Shown: positions 41,619 through 50,034, counted from the first letter of the stretch. The stretch: DNA of 56,320 bases from Bacteroidota bacterium (GCA_005799025.1 SYHX01000019.1:1-56320); one strand, 5' to 3'. Program-made: numbers and translations. The notes: a model not told the origin generated them from the sequence alone.

Positions 41619-42563
41619 ATGGTTTTTAGACATTTGCTCCTTGGCTTCGTAGGCTTTTTGTACTTAGGTCTTGGTATAGAAGGGGGGTATGCTCAATCCA
41701 AGAAGGAGAAGGCCATCACTCTTGGGAATCTACATCCAAGGATCATAGATTCGGATCCCAAAATTATAATGTTAAATTACCACGCCTATGATGCAGGGTA
41801 TAGCGTGGAGGATGTACAGCCCGCATGGGTGGGTTATCGTTTGAATCGAAATCGTGTGGGCGGCTTTGTTGAACGCACCAACAAATTTCAGCGTGAGCCC
41901 CGATTGGCGGGTTCGGACGCCAGCGACCGTGATTTTGCGGGTTCCGGCTTCGACAAAGGTCATTTGGTACCGGCTGCCGACATGGCCTGGTCGGTGCAAT
42001 CCATGATGGAGAGTTTTTCCTACGCCAACGTAAGTCCTCAGAGTATTGGTTTCAATCGCGGGATATGGAAAAGGCTCGAATCCCAAGTAAGGGACTGGGC
42101 CGCCGACCTACAAGTGAACGATACAATGGGGTTGCTCGTATGGTCAGGACCGGTGCTCAGGGGAAATTCACGTCTTTCGACTTTTGGTCGTTTGCGCATA
42201 CCGGAGGCTTTCTACAAAGTGGTTTATCATCCAGGTGAAGAACGTGTCGCAGCATTGCTACTTCCGCATTTAAGTTCCATATCATCCTTAGAAGGGTATC
42301 TGCTTAGTGTTGACAGCTTGGAAAAAGTGACTGGAATGGATTTCTTGAGGGGATTACCTGATCAAATAGAGGAACGTCTTGAAAGGAATGTATGCGAGTC
42401 GTGTTGGACTTGGTCCACCAAGGCGGGCACTTCGAGCCGCAAATCAAGTGGAAATCAATCCCCGACGTCTGACGCTATGTCTTGTTCTGGAACCACTAAG
42501 GCAGGTAAACCCTGTAGAAACAAGACCCGAGATTCCTCAGGGTATTGCCACCATCATCGTTGA
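41619..42563 (+). CDS. Secreted DNA/RNA non-specific endonuclease with C-terminal Cys/His motif
   Basis: 314 aa. Signal peptide about 1-24, ending near GYAQ. The NUC (beta-beta-alpha metal) domain contains GFDKGHLVPAADM; the usual DRGH is DKGH here, keeping the general-base His. The Mg-binding Asn lies in ANVSPQSIGFNRGIWKRLE. The last 30 residues (CSGTTKAGKPCRNK ... GYCHHH) form a CxxTTxxGxxC...CxxH cluster like the DUF5763 zinc-binding tail found on other bacterial nucleases. Likely digests extracellular DNA/RNA. The open frame starts at TTG 41610 within the previous stop; ATG 41619 is preferred. The 3' end overlaps the protease gene by 10 bp (convergent). Confidence 0.9.
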   Translation: MVFRHLLLGFVGFLYLGLGIEGGYAQSKKEKAITLGNLHPRIIDSDPKIIMLNYHAYDAGYSVEDVQPAWVGYRLNRNRVGGFVERTNKFQREPRLAGSDASDRDFAGSGFDKGHLVPAADMAWSVQSMMESFSYANVSPQSIGFNRGIWKRLESQVRDWAADLQVNDTMGLLVWSGPVLRGNSRLSTFGRLRIPEAFYKVVYHPGEERVAALLLPHLSSISSLEGYLLSVDSLEKVTGMDFLRGLPDQIEERLERNVCESCWTWSTKAGTSSRKSSGNQSPTSDAMSCSGTTKAGKPCRNKTRDSSGYCHHHR

Positions 42564-44722
42564 GCAGTCGCGAGGTCCAATAAAAAGGCAAATTCCAGCG
42601 CATCGTCTTTGAGGGCATTATAGCGTCCGGATTTACCGCCATGCCCTGCTTCCATATCCGTAACCAAGTAAATACACCGGTCAGCGGCCGACAGACCTTG
42701 CGCCACCGATTGATCCTGCGCGTCCCGCAGTTTAGCAACCCATTTGGCAGGCTCCCAGTAGTGTACCTGTGAATCGTGTAGGCCGGTTGTTACCAGCAGG
42801 TGTGGATAGACCACAGGCCGAACATTATCGTAAGGGGAATACGATAACATATAACGATAGTAGGTTTCGTCGTTGGGGTTGCCCCACTCATCGTATTCCG
42901 AAGTGGTCAAAGGAATGCTTGCGTCCAGCATGGTGTTGATTACGTCTACAAAAGGAACGCCTGCAATCACCCCTTTCCACAGGTCGGGCCTAATGTTCAT
43001 CACGGCGCCCATCAGCAAACCGCCTGCACTTCCGCCCATTGCGTACAACTGCCCTGTCTCGCAATAGCCTAATGAAAGCATGGCTTCACCACAGGCAATG
43101 AAGTCGGTGAAAGAATTTTTCTTGTTGAGAAGTTTGCCGTCCTCGTACCATGCACGGCCCATCTCCTCGCCGCCTCGGATATGAGCGATAGCAAATACCC
43201 AGCCCCGGTCCAGCAAACTCAAACGATTCATGCTGAAATAGGCTTCCATGGTTATACCGTAACTTCCGTATCCATAGAGCAAGGTTGGGTTGCCTTCTTT
43301 GCGACGCAGGTCTTTCTTGTACACCAAGGATACCGGAATTTCAGTACCGTCCGAGGCCTTGACCCAAATGCGTTCCGACTGGTAATCCGAAGGCTGATGA
43401 CCACCAACCACCTCTTGGGTCTTGAGGATACGTTCACTGCGCTTGGCCATATCATAGGCCACTATCCGAGTTGGGGTGGTGAGAGAGGAATACGAATAAC
43501 GGAGTTCTGCGCTGTTGTAATCTCTATTGATCTCGGTGCCCACGGTGTAGACGGGATCCGGGAAGGCCAGGTAATGATCATCGGATCCGTCCCAGCGTTG
43601 CACCCTTAATTTTTTGAGTCCCGCTTCCCGCTCTTCGATGACCAAGTAATCGCTAAAAATCTCAATTCCTTCCAAGCGTACCTTGGGGCGATGGGGAATT
43701 ACTTCTTGCCATTGATCAGGTTTCACAGAACCAACAGCCGATTTCATTAACCTGAAGTTTAAAGCTTTGTAGTTGGTAAGAAAATAAAATTCTTTGTTAT
43801 AGTCTTCTACTGAATATAGTAGGTCTTTCTGGCGTGGGCTGATAATCCTGAAAGCGTCATCAGGCTTATCGGCTGGGAGATAGCGTTGCTCCGCGCTCAA
43901 GGTGCTTGAGCTTAGGATATAAAGGAAGTCTTCGGATTTCCCGGCAAAGACATAGGTGCTGAAGGTTTCGTCCGTCTCCTTGAAGATTAATTCTTTGCGG
44001 GTTGCATCCTGCCCAAGCCGGTGTTTCCAAATGCAATCAGCACGCAGCGTCTGGGCATCCGATGTTCCAAAGAAAATTGTCCGGTTATCCGCAGCCCATG
44101 CGGCGGAGCCGTTTGCCGGAAATACACGATCCGGCAGGTCCATCCCGGAGCGAAGGTCTTTCACACATAAGGTGTATTGGCGCCTGCCCACGGTATCCAT
44201 GAAGAACAGGAGGTATCGATTGTCGGGGCTAACTTTAAGTCCCGTAACATTGAAATACCCATGACCCTCGGCATAGCGATTGGCATCGAGCATGATTTCC
44301 TCCGGGGCCTCCATGCTGCCTAGCCGTCGGCAATAGACTGCATAATCCTGACCCTTCTGCACCCTGGAATAATACCAATACCCTTTCGAGAAATAGGGGA
44401 CATTGCGATCGTCCTCCTTAATCCTCCCTTTCATTTCCTCAAAGAGCTTGGCTTGCAGGTCCTTGGTATGGGCAAGTTTGGCTTCTGCATAGGTATTCTC
44501 GGCGCGCAGGTAATCCAGGACCTCCGGATTTTCGCGTTGATTAAGCCAGAAATAAGGATCAACCAGGGTATCCCCGTGCACAACGGTGGTGTGCGGTATG
44601 GGTCGAACATCGGGAGGGGTTATGTTTTGCGCTTGGCTGGTATTCATGTTGGTGACAATAAAGGAAGAAACTGCAAGTGCAGTCAACATGGGAAGAACTC
44701 GAAAGTTTAATAGGGATTGCAT
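42554..44722 (-). CDS. Secreted S9A serine peptidase, oligopeptidase B-like
   Basis: 722 aa prolyl-oligopeptidase family protein. A signal peptide (about 1-31, ending near SQA) places it in the periplasm. The N-terminal seven-bladed propeller starts with VDPYFWLNQRENPEVLDYL. The catalytic domain has the Ser in GGSAGGLLMG, Asp in GLHDSQVHYWEP and His in AGHGGKSGR. The SQVHYWEPAKW block is typical of oligopeptidase B, which cuts after Arg/Lys in short peptides. It could process peptides released by the secreted proteases. A 12-bp palindrome (TAGAAATTTCTA) lies 12 bp before the start but is expected by chance. Confidence 0.93.
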   Translation of the reverse strand: MQSLLNFRVLPMLTALAVSSFIVTNMNTSQAQNITPPDVRPIPHTTVVHGDTLVDPYFWLNQRENPEVLDYLRAENTYAEAKLAHTKDLQAKLFEEMKGRIKEDDRNVPYFSKGYWYYSRVQKGQDYAVYCRRLGSMEAPEEIMLDANRYAEGHGYFNVTGLKVSPDNRYLLFFMDTVGRRQYTLCVKDLRSGMDLPDRVFPANGSAAWAADNRTIFFGTSDAQTLRADCIWKHRLGQDATRKELIFKETDETFSTYVFAGKSEDFLYILSSSTLSAEQRYLPADKPDDAFRIISPRQKDLLYSVEDYNKEFYFLTNYKALNFRLMKSAVGSVKPDQWQEVIPHRPKVRLEGIEIFSDYLVIEEREAGLKKLRVQRWDGSDDHYLAFPDPVYTVGTEINRDYNSAELRYSYSSLTTPTRIVAYDMAKRSERILKTQEVVGGHQPSDYQSERIWVKASDGTEIPVSLVYKKDLRRKEGNPTLLYGYGSYGITMEAYFSMNRLSLLDRGWVFAIAHIRGGEEMGRAWYEDGKLLNKKNSFTDFIACGEAMLSLGYCETGQLYAMGGSAGGLLMGAVMNIRPDLWKGVIAGVPFVDVINTMLDASIPLTTSEYDEWGNPNDETYYRYMLSYSPYDNVRPVVYPHLLVTTGLHDSQVHYWEPAKWVAKLRDAQDQSVAQGLSAADRCIYLVTDMEAGHGGKSGRYNALKDDALEFAFLLDLATAQR

Positions 44723-44772
44723 AAGGGGTCAATTTAGAAATTTCTATAGGCTTATGGTGAGGGATAGGTTCG

Positions 44773-45198
44773 TCAAAGATCCTCACGGAAGACCTCGATG
44801 GATTTGGTCACTTTCACGAGGTCCGTAAAGCGACCTTCGTAGCGGGTGGCTTTGACCATATGGTTATCTATCCAATGGTAATTACCGCCTCGGGGTTTGT
44901 TCATGAGCAGTCCGTGGTACTTGAAGCCTCTGCTTTGGAGCCAGGTCTCGGTGATTTCCCGCAAATTCTCGGTACGGCTCGTAAAGAAGGTGATGATATG
45001 CCCTTCATCGTACCAGCGGTTGCAGGTTTCCAGGGCATCGGGGTAATGAGCGCAATCTTTCATGCGTTCCGGTTCCTCATTAGGTACGTCATCGCAGATG
45101 GTGCCGTCAATGTCAATCAGGTAATTTTTGACTCCTTCGGGGAGTACAGGACTGGCCAATCGTCCGTCGATGGCCCTTTTTGCATTTAACTTTTCCAT
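44773..45198 (-). CDS. Small HAD-superfamily phosphatase-like protein
   Basis: 141 aa. The HAD motif I is LIDIDGTICDD (DxDGT, nucleophile Asp), motif II-like Thr/Ser in TFFTSRTE, and a later GNYHWIDNHM region that may carry motif IV acidic residues. The protein lacks a cap domain of any size. In Bacteroidota such proteins are sometimes labelled phosphoheptose isomerase without good reason; no isomerase motif is visible. Substrate unknown. A promoter with TTG-N21-TACTTTTG lies upstream, 17 nt before the ATG. Confidence 0.8.
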   Translation of the reverse strand: MEKLNAKRAIDGRLASPVLPEGVKNYLIDIDGTICDDVPNEEPERMKDCAHYPDALETCNRWYDEGHIITFFTSRTENLREITETWLQSRGFKYHGLLMNKPRGGNYHWIDNHMVKATRYEGRFTDLVKVTKSIEVFREDL

Positions 45199-45215
45199 TT
45201 CGTATTGGCGAAGCT

Positions 45216-45247
45216 CAAAAGTAGGTTAAAGGAATTATTTATTTCAA
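45216..45247 (-). promoter_or_regulatory. Promoter (TTG-N21-TACTTTTG) of the HAD gene
   Basis: On the minus strand TTG (45247-45245) and TACTTTTG (45223-45216) are 21 nt apart, a full -33/-7 match. The -7 box ends 17 nt before the ATG at 45198. Confidence 0.65.
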
Positions 45248-45310
45248 AATAGGTTAATGGGGAGTATTCATCTCTAACTTTCAAACAATTATATCATTTT
45301 TTATTTAGTT

Positions 45311-48300
45311 ATGAAAATAGTGCCCAACCGATTGGGAGTTAAACTCGTCATTTTTTGGGCTTTTTGGACCTTTATAAGCCAACATTCAGCGTTTTCCCAG
45401 ACATTATTACCGATGCAGAATCGGATGTTTTCTTCTTCCGTTTGCCAAAGGGATACCGTGGTTGTGGCGATTAGGTCCAATAATTCGCCCAGTTTGGATT
45501 CATTGTCGATGGCCCTGCTGATAGACACCAATTTGTTTGTTTGGATTGGATTCAATCAAGTTCATTCCTTTATTAATCCTGCAAGTATTCAGGTTTCATT
45601 GGGTAATCCTCTCCGTTTTTCCTTTCAATCCAATCCCGGGGATACGGTAGCAACGGGGACTCATACCTGGATTCATTTACTCTTGTTGCCCAAACAAGCA
45701 GGGCTCTTGTCTATCCCATGGGATACCGCTGGATCTGTAACCTTGGATAGCTTAGGTCAACCTTATGAAGCCGTACAGTGGTTCAATGGCGCATTAGTAG
45801 TAAATCCCGTTCTACGAACGGTATTGCCTCGGATTATTTGCGAGGGAGATAGTTCAGTGTTCGGGGGAATTTCTTATTTCGTATCGGGCGCTTATTACGA
45901 TACCTTGCAATCAACCTTGGGCTGTGACTCCATCACCGAACTTCGCCTAACGGTTTTATCCGACAGTGTCGTTCGTGCTACAAGGGGAATATGCTCCAAC
46001 GGCACAATATTTTGGGGTGGCATTACCATAATCCAGCCGGGGCTTTATATCGATACCTTGGTAAATGCAGCGGGTTGTGACTCGATCATTCATTTGACGG
46101 TCAACCTTTTGCCCAATTCATCGTATGACCTCTTTGACACGCTGTGCGCAAACCAATTTTATATTTTCCTTGGAGATACCATTACGAATACAGGCATTTA
46201 TCCTCGCATCGTTACTGCATTCAACGGTTGCGATTCAACTGTGGTTTTGCATCTTCATGTAATCCCCGTACCGAGTATTAGTTTGACTGCTTCGGTTTGC
46301 CAAGGTTCGCCCTTCAATTTTGGTGGAAGCCTAGTTTCCACTTCATTGCCGGGGCTTTTTTCGATCTCCGATACCTTGTTGTCAGGATTAGGTTGTGATT
46401 CTATCGTGAACATGAGTTTAAGAATTTGGCCAACAAATTCCGATACCACCAGGGCAGAAATTTGCGATGGGGACACGTATACTTTTAATAATGTTAATCT
46501 TATTACCTCCGGCGTCTACTGTGATACCCTGGTTAATCAATTCGGTTGTGATTCATTTAGAATTTTAATTCTTTCGGTTCGTCCTCAAGTCAGGCGGATT
46601 CTATTGGATACGCTTTGCCCCGGTCAAACCATTTCATTTGGCAATGCAACAATCAGTTTACCAGGCCTATACAACGATACCTTGACCAATCAATTTGGCT
46701 GTGATTCTATTGTTCAATTGACGTTGATTGGAGGAAACCGTGACACGGCCAGTTTAGCTGCTTCTATCTGTCAAGGGTCATCTTATTTATTCAACGGACT
46801 ATCGTTGACCTCTGCCGGAGTCTATAATTCAGTTTTTGTGAATCGTTGGGGATGCGATTCATTGGTTAATCTTACCCTGACCGTTTCCCCAACCTATCTT
46901 CTAGTATTTAATGACACCCTTTGTGCAGGAGATACCTTGTATTTGGGCAATTTGCCCGTAACCCAATCAGGCCTTTATACGGATTCACTTCGGAGTTCTT
47001 TAGGTTGCGATTCCATAATTAGGAGAAACGTGTTTTTTAGGCCGCTTCCGAGTTCGGTTCAGAATTTTTCCTTGTGTGCTGGAGATACACTTTGGATTAA
47101 TGGGATTCCTTATTTTTCTGCGACTTCTTTCTTGGATACTATTCCGGGTAGCCTATGTGATTCTTTGGTTGGTTTTCACATTACAGTAGACACTTTTCCG
47201 ACAAGATTTATTCATCTTACCCTATGCCCCGGGCAGTCATACACCTGGAACGGTTTAGTCTTAAATCATGCAGGGCTTTATTATGACACGTTAAACGTCG
47301 CCAACGGCTGTGACTCTTTATTGGTTTTGCAGTTAAACTATGTGACCCCCAGGTCGATTCAGACAAGTCAACGGATATGCCAAGGTGATTCTGTTTGGTG
47401 GGGTTCTGTTTATTTGTTTTCTAGCGGAATTTATCAAGATACCGTTCGATCCTACAGGGGTTGCGATTCATTATGGTTATCTCTTCAATTGAATGTCCAC
47501 ATTCCTTTCCGAGATACTTTATCCGATACAGTTTGTTTCTATGAATCCTATATTTTCGGTTCCGATACCCTCAGGCAAAGCGGGATCTATTCGGATACTG
47601 TCGCCGGTGTAACAGGATGCGATTCAATTCATGTTTTATTTCTTCATGTTAGGCCTTCGGTGGATACCACCATTCATGTTACCTACCCGTTTGGGACCTA
47701 TTATCAAGTGGCTAATTATACCTTTAATACCACAGGTCGGTTTGTGGTAAGGTTTCCGTTATCCAACGGATGTGATTCTACGGTGACTTTAAATTTACTC
47801 ATTGAGCCCCCCATTTTCGGTGGTAGTGGTGGAGTTGGTCCGGGGTTTGGCGGCGGTGGAGGAAATTGCGGACCAGGGTTTGGCTATCGACCCTATACCA
47901 CGGTCATTGAAGATGTTTACGGATGTATTGGGGATACCGTAGAAGTACCAATTTGGATCTATAACTCAACGGGAGTTGCTGCGATCACCCACACCATTAA
48001 TCTGGATTCCAATAAGGTTAGATTTGTTGGAGTAAGTTCGATTCTTCCAAATATTAACAATGGTTCAATTGCTTTTAATGCAGCTTCTTTTAGTACCCCC
48101 AACGGGTCACTTTATCAATTTCGATTTGCTTGGTTCGATACGACCGCACTTAGTTTTGGTGCAGCTGTTTTGTACAAGGTTCGACTTTTAATTATTGATT
48201 CTGCTCGATCGGATTTAGCATGGGATATATTGAATACAGGACAATGCGAATACGGTAACCTTGCAGGTTCTCCAATTGCCAGTGCAATTTGGTATAATGG

Positions 48301-49867
48301 CTTATCGCATGGAGGTGTGCGATTGTTCAAAAGGGAAGCGAGTCTATGTCGAGGTCAGTCCTACCAGTTTTATGGACGTTCATTGTCTGCATCTGGGGTT
48401 TATGTTCAAAATGTTCGAAGTTCTGTAGTTGGATGCGATTCGCTAATTTATTTAAATTTGTGGGTTAATGATAGTATTGGTAGACAGTTGAGCTGGGTAA
48501 TTTGTAGTGGTGATCAAGTTTCTTTCAATGGAAATAATCATATACAAACACCCGGTATTTATCATTACCGTGGCACAAGCTATCTCGGATGTGATTCTTT
48601 GGTATCCATGACTTTGTCCGTCCTCCAAAATTCATCGCATACGATACACGATACAGTGCCTTTTGGGACACTGTACAGGGTTGGGCCTTTCTTTTTTGAT
48701 AGACCAGGTACGTACACTACGATTCTTCGTTCAGCCAACGGCTGTGATTCTGTCCTCACCTTGCATATTGTTTTTTCATCTAACGGAAGGATAATTACTT
48801 CTGTTGGCGGTAATTATGGTTTAGTTGGGGATACTGTTTTGGTTCCTGTAACAATTACCAACCGAACTGTGTTTAATGGATTTTCATATCTTATTGATTA
48901 TGATTCTTCTCTCCTCCATTTTGTTGGATTAGATTCTATAGCCTCTGTTTTTGCTGGAGCATTACGATGCGCGGATACCATTCGATTAACTCCTGCCGGT
49001 CTTCGTAAGAATGTTTTTATTGATGGAAATTTAGCTAACTTGGTTGCAACGAGGACCTTAAATGCAGGGTATTTGAAGTTTAGAATAATGCGTCCTGGGC
49101 CGGCTTTGCTTAGTTGGGTGATTGACTCAAACTTGGGTAGTAAATACCGTGATCTATCTGGTAATTATTTGGATTCTTGCATTTGGGTTAATGGCTGGGT
49201 TTACGGAGGGGCTACTCACCGCTTGGTCAGTGATACCATATGCAGGGGTTCCAATTATCAATTTGGAATTCAATCCTTGGACAGTTCTGGGATATACATG
49301 AGCAGTCAGTTTTCTGCTACAATGGGGGACTCTTTAACGACTTTGAAGTTAATTGTACTGGATAACTCCGATTCACTCGAAATATCTTTAAACTCTACTC
49401 GAGATTCCTTAAAATTAAACGGTGTTTATAGTTCGGTCTCATGGTATCGGGACTCTATACTTCAGCCGTTCTATGGGAATACCATGCCTATTTTAAGAAG
49501 TGGATCGTACGCTTATTATGCGATTGGGCATTCTACACTTTGTGGGAATGACACTTCCAATGTAATGGTTTGGCCTTCTGCTTCCGTCCGAGAGCAGCTT
49601 TCCTCAGGAGCAGGGGCATGGATTTTGTATCCTAACCCAAATTCAGGCCGTATGTACTTACGCAAAAAGGATGATCGTTGTCATGGAGCTTGGAGGTTGT
49701 CTATTCAAGACCATACCGGTAAAAAAGTTTTAGAAAGATTAATCCACGCTTTTGAAAACCAATGTGAAATTGCACTTGATGCAGAAAATCTCAAGCCTTC
49801 TGTATACATCTTGACCATAATGGACGATCAATATTCGGTTTGGCATGCGAAAGTGATCATCCAATAA
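45311..49867 (+). CDS. Giant T9SS-sorted repeat protein with three cohesin-like domains
   Basis: 1518 aa. Signal peptide about 1-30. A first cohesin-like domain spans about 32-170. Thirteen repeats of roughly 45-80 residues follow (about 173-832), each with a Cys near a CxGDxxxF start and a GCDS motif before the next strand. A Gly-rich linker (about 835-858) comes next. The second cohesin-like domain (about 860-1005, CIGDTVEVPIWIYNSTGVAA) is followed by three repeats, a third (about 1160-1300, GLVGDTVLVPVTITN, DYDSSLLHFVGL), and one degenerate repeat (MGDSLTTL). It ends in a T9SS type A sorting domain (WILYPNPNSGRMYL ... LKPSVYILTI). The paired cysteines suggest disulfide-locked beta domains in a long surface rod. 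No catalytic domain is visible, so an adhesin or scaffold is likely. Cohesin homology is by pattern only. Confidence 0.82.
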   Translation: MKIVPNRLGVKLVIFWAFWTFISQHSAFSQTLLPMQNRMFSSSVCQRDTVVVAIRSNNSPSLDSLSMALLIDTNLFVWIGFNQVHSFINPASIQVSLGNPLRFSFQSNPGDTVATGTHTWIHLLLLPKQAGLLSIPWDTAGSVTLDSLGQPYEAVQWFNGALVVNPVLRTVLPRIICEGDSSVFGGISYFVSGAYYDTLQSTLGCDSITELRLTVLSDSVVRATRGICSNGTIFWGGITIIQPGLYIDTLVNAAGCDSIIHLTVNLLPNSSYDLFDTLCANQFYIFLGDTITNTGIYPRIVTAFNGCDSTVVLHLHVIPVPSISLTASVCQGSPFNFGGSLVSTSLPGLFSISDTLLSGLGCDSIVNMSLRIWPTNSDTTRAEICDGDTYTFNNVNLITSGVYCDTLVNQFGCDSFRILILSVRPQVRRILLDTLCPGQTISFGNATISLPGLYNDTLTNQFGCDSIVQLTLIGGNRDTASLAASICQGSSYLFNGLSLTSAGVYNSVFVNRWGCDSLVNLTLTVSPTYLLVFNDTLCAGDTLYLGNLPVTQSGLYTDSLRSSLGCDSIIRRNVFFRPLPSSVQNFSLCAGDTLWINGIPYFSATSFLDTIPGSLCDSLVGFHITVDTFPTRFIHLTLCPGQSYTWNGLVLNHAGLYYDTLNVANGCDSLLVLQLNYVTPRSIQTSQRICQGDSVWWGSVYLFSSGIYQDTVRSYRGCDSLWLSLQLNVHIPFRDTLSDTVCFYESYIFGSDTLRQSGIYSDTVAGVTGCDSIHVLFLHVRPSVDTTIHVTYPFGTYYQVANYTFNTTGRFVVRFPLSNGCDSTVTLNLLIEPPIFGGSGGVGPGFGGGGGNCGPGFGYRPYTTVIEDVYGCIGDTVEVPIWIYNSTGVAAITHTINLDSNKVRFVGVSSILPNINNGSIAFNAASFSTPNGSLYQFRFAWFDTTALSFGAAVLYKVRLLIIDSARSDLAWDILNTGQCEYGNLAGSPIASAIWYNGLSHGGVRLFKREASLCRGQSYQFYGRSLSASGVYVQNVRSSVVGCDSLIYLNLWVNDSIGRQLSWVICSGDQVSFNGNNHIQTPGIYHYRGTSYLGCDSLVSMTLSVLQNSSHTIHDTVPFGTLYRVGPFFFDRPGTYTTILRSANGCDSVLTLHIVFSSNGRIITSVGGNYGLVGDTVLVPVTITNRTVFNGFSYLIDYDSSLLHFVGLDSIASVFAGALRCADTIRLTPAGLRKNVFIDGNLANLVATRTLNAGYLKFRIMRPGPALLSWVIDSNLGSKYRDLSGNYLDSCIWVNGWVYGGATHRLVSDTICRGSNYQFGIQSLDSSGIYMSSQFSATMGDSLTTLKLIVLDNSDSLEISLNSTRDSLKLNGVYSSVSWYRDSILQPFYGNTMPILRSGSYAYYAIGHSTLCGNDTSNVMVWPSASVREQLSSGAGAWILYPNPNSGRMYLRKKDDRCHGAWRLSIQDHTGKKVLERLIHAFENQCEIALDAENLKPSVYILTIMDDQYSVWHAKVIIQ
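45829..47805 (+). repeat. Thirteen tandem GCDS protein repeats (first block)
   Basis: Each repeat encodes about 45-80 residues with the pattern C-x-G-D/Q-x(4)-F...G-x-Y-x-D-T-L...GCDS-I/L-x-x-L-x-L. One copy has LCDS in place of GCDS. The DNA copies have diverged, so this is an old protein repeat rather than a recent DNA duplication. Confidence 0.8.
48341..48775 (+). repeat. Three further GCDS protein repeats (second block)
   Basis: Same repeat type as the first block, located between the second and third cohesin-like domains (VGCDSLIYL, LGCDSLVSM, NGCDSVLTL). A last degenerate copy follows the third domain at about 49231-49350. Confidence 0.75.
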
Positions 49868-49884
49868 CCAGGGAATCCCCTGGT
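49867..49884. terminator. Hairpin between the repeat-protein gene and tRNA-Pro
   Basis: Perfect 7-bp stem ACCAGGG/CCCTGGT with a 4-nt loop, beginning on the last base of the TAA stop. It lacks a T-run, but it sits between converging transcripts and could end both. Confidence 0.4.
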
Positions 49885-49893
49885 CATTGAATG

Positions 49894-49968
49894 TCGGGGT
49901 GAGAGGATTCGAACCTCCGACCACACGCCCCCCAGACGTGTACGCTAACCGGACTGCGCTACACCCCG
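49894..49968 (-). tRNA. tRNA-Pro (GGG)
   Basis: 75-nt cloverleaf. Acceptor stem CGGGGTG/CACCCCG with discriminator A, D arm GCGCAGTCCGGTTAGCGT, anticodon stem CACGT/GCGTG with loop CTGGGGG (anticodon GGG), T arm with GGTTCGAATCC. C1-G72 is the normal proline first pair. CCA is not encoded. It is transcribed from the consensus promoter at 50005-50034 through a short leader containing two hairpins. Confidence 0.95.
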
Positions 49969-49970
49969 AT

Positions 49971-50001
49971 GACCGTCAAACGGTCCCCGGCTTGAGCCGG
50001 G
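49971..50001 (-). other. Two tandem hairpins in the 5' leader of tRNA-Pro
   Basis: GACCG-TCAAA-CGGTC (49971-49985) and CCCGGC-TTGA-GCCGGG (49986-50001) abut each other and lie between the predicted start of transcription and the tRNA 5' end. They could shape RNase P processing of the precursor. Confidence 0.5.
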
Positions 50002-50004
50002 TCG

Positions 50005-50034
50005 CAAATATACACCGATGCAGTGACGTAGCAA
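50005..50034 (-). promoter_or_regulatory. Consensus promoter (TTG-N19-TATATTTG) of tRNA-Pro
   Basis: On the minus strand TTG (50034-50032) and TATATTTG (50012-50005) are separated by exactly 19 nt, the textbook Bacteroidota -33/-7 arrangement, the best promoter match in the window. Confidence 0.8.

Noticed and set aside
44735-44746. 12-bp palindrome TAGAAATTTCTA upstream of the peptidase gene as an operator
   Set aside because: A perfect 12-bp palindrome is expected about a dozen times by chance in 56 kb.
45129-45198. Phosphoheptose isomerase identity of the small HAD gene
   Set aside because: This label is common for such proteins, but the sequence shows a HAD DxDGT motif and no SIS isomerase domain.
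45829-49350. CRISPR-like or DNA tandem repeat array
   Set aside because: The periodicity is in the protein (GCDS repeats) with diverged codons and uneven lengths; there are no identical DNA repeats with spacers.
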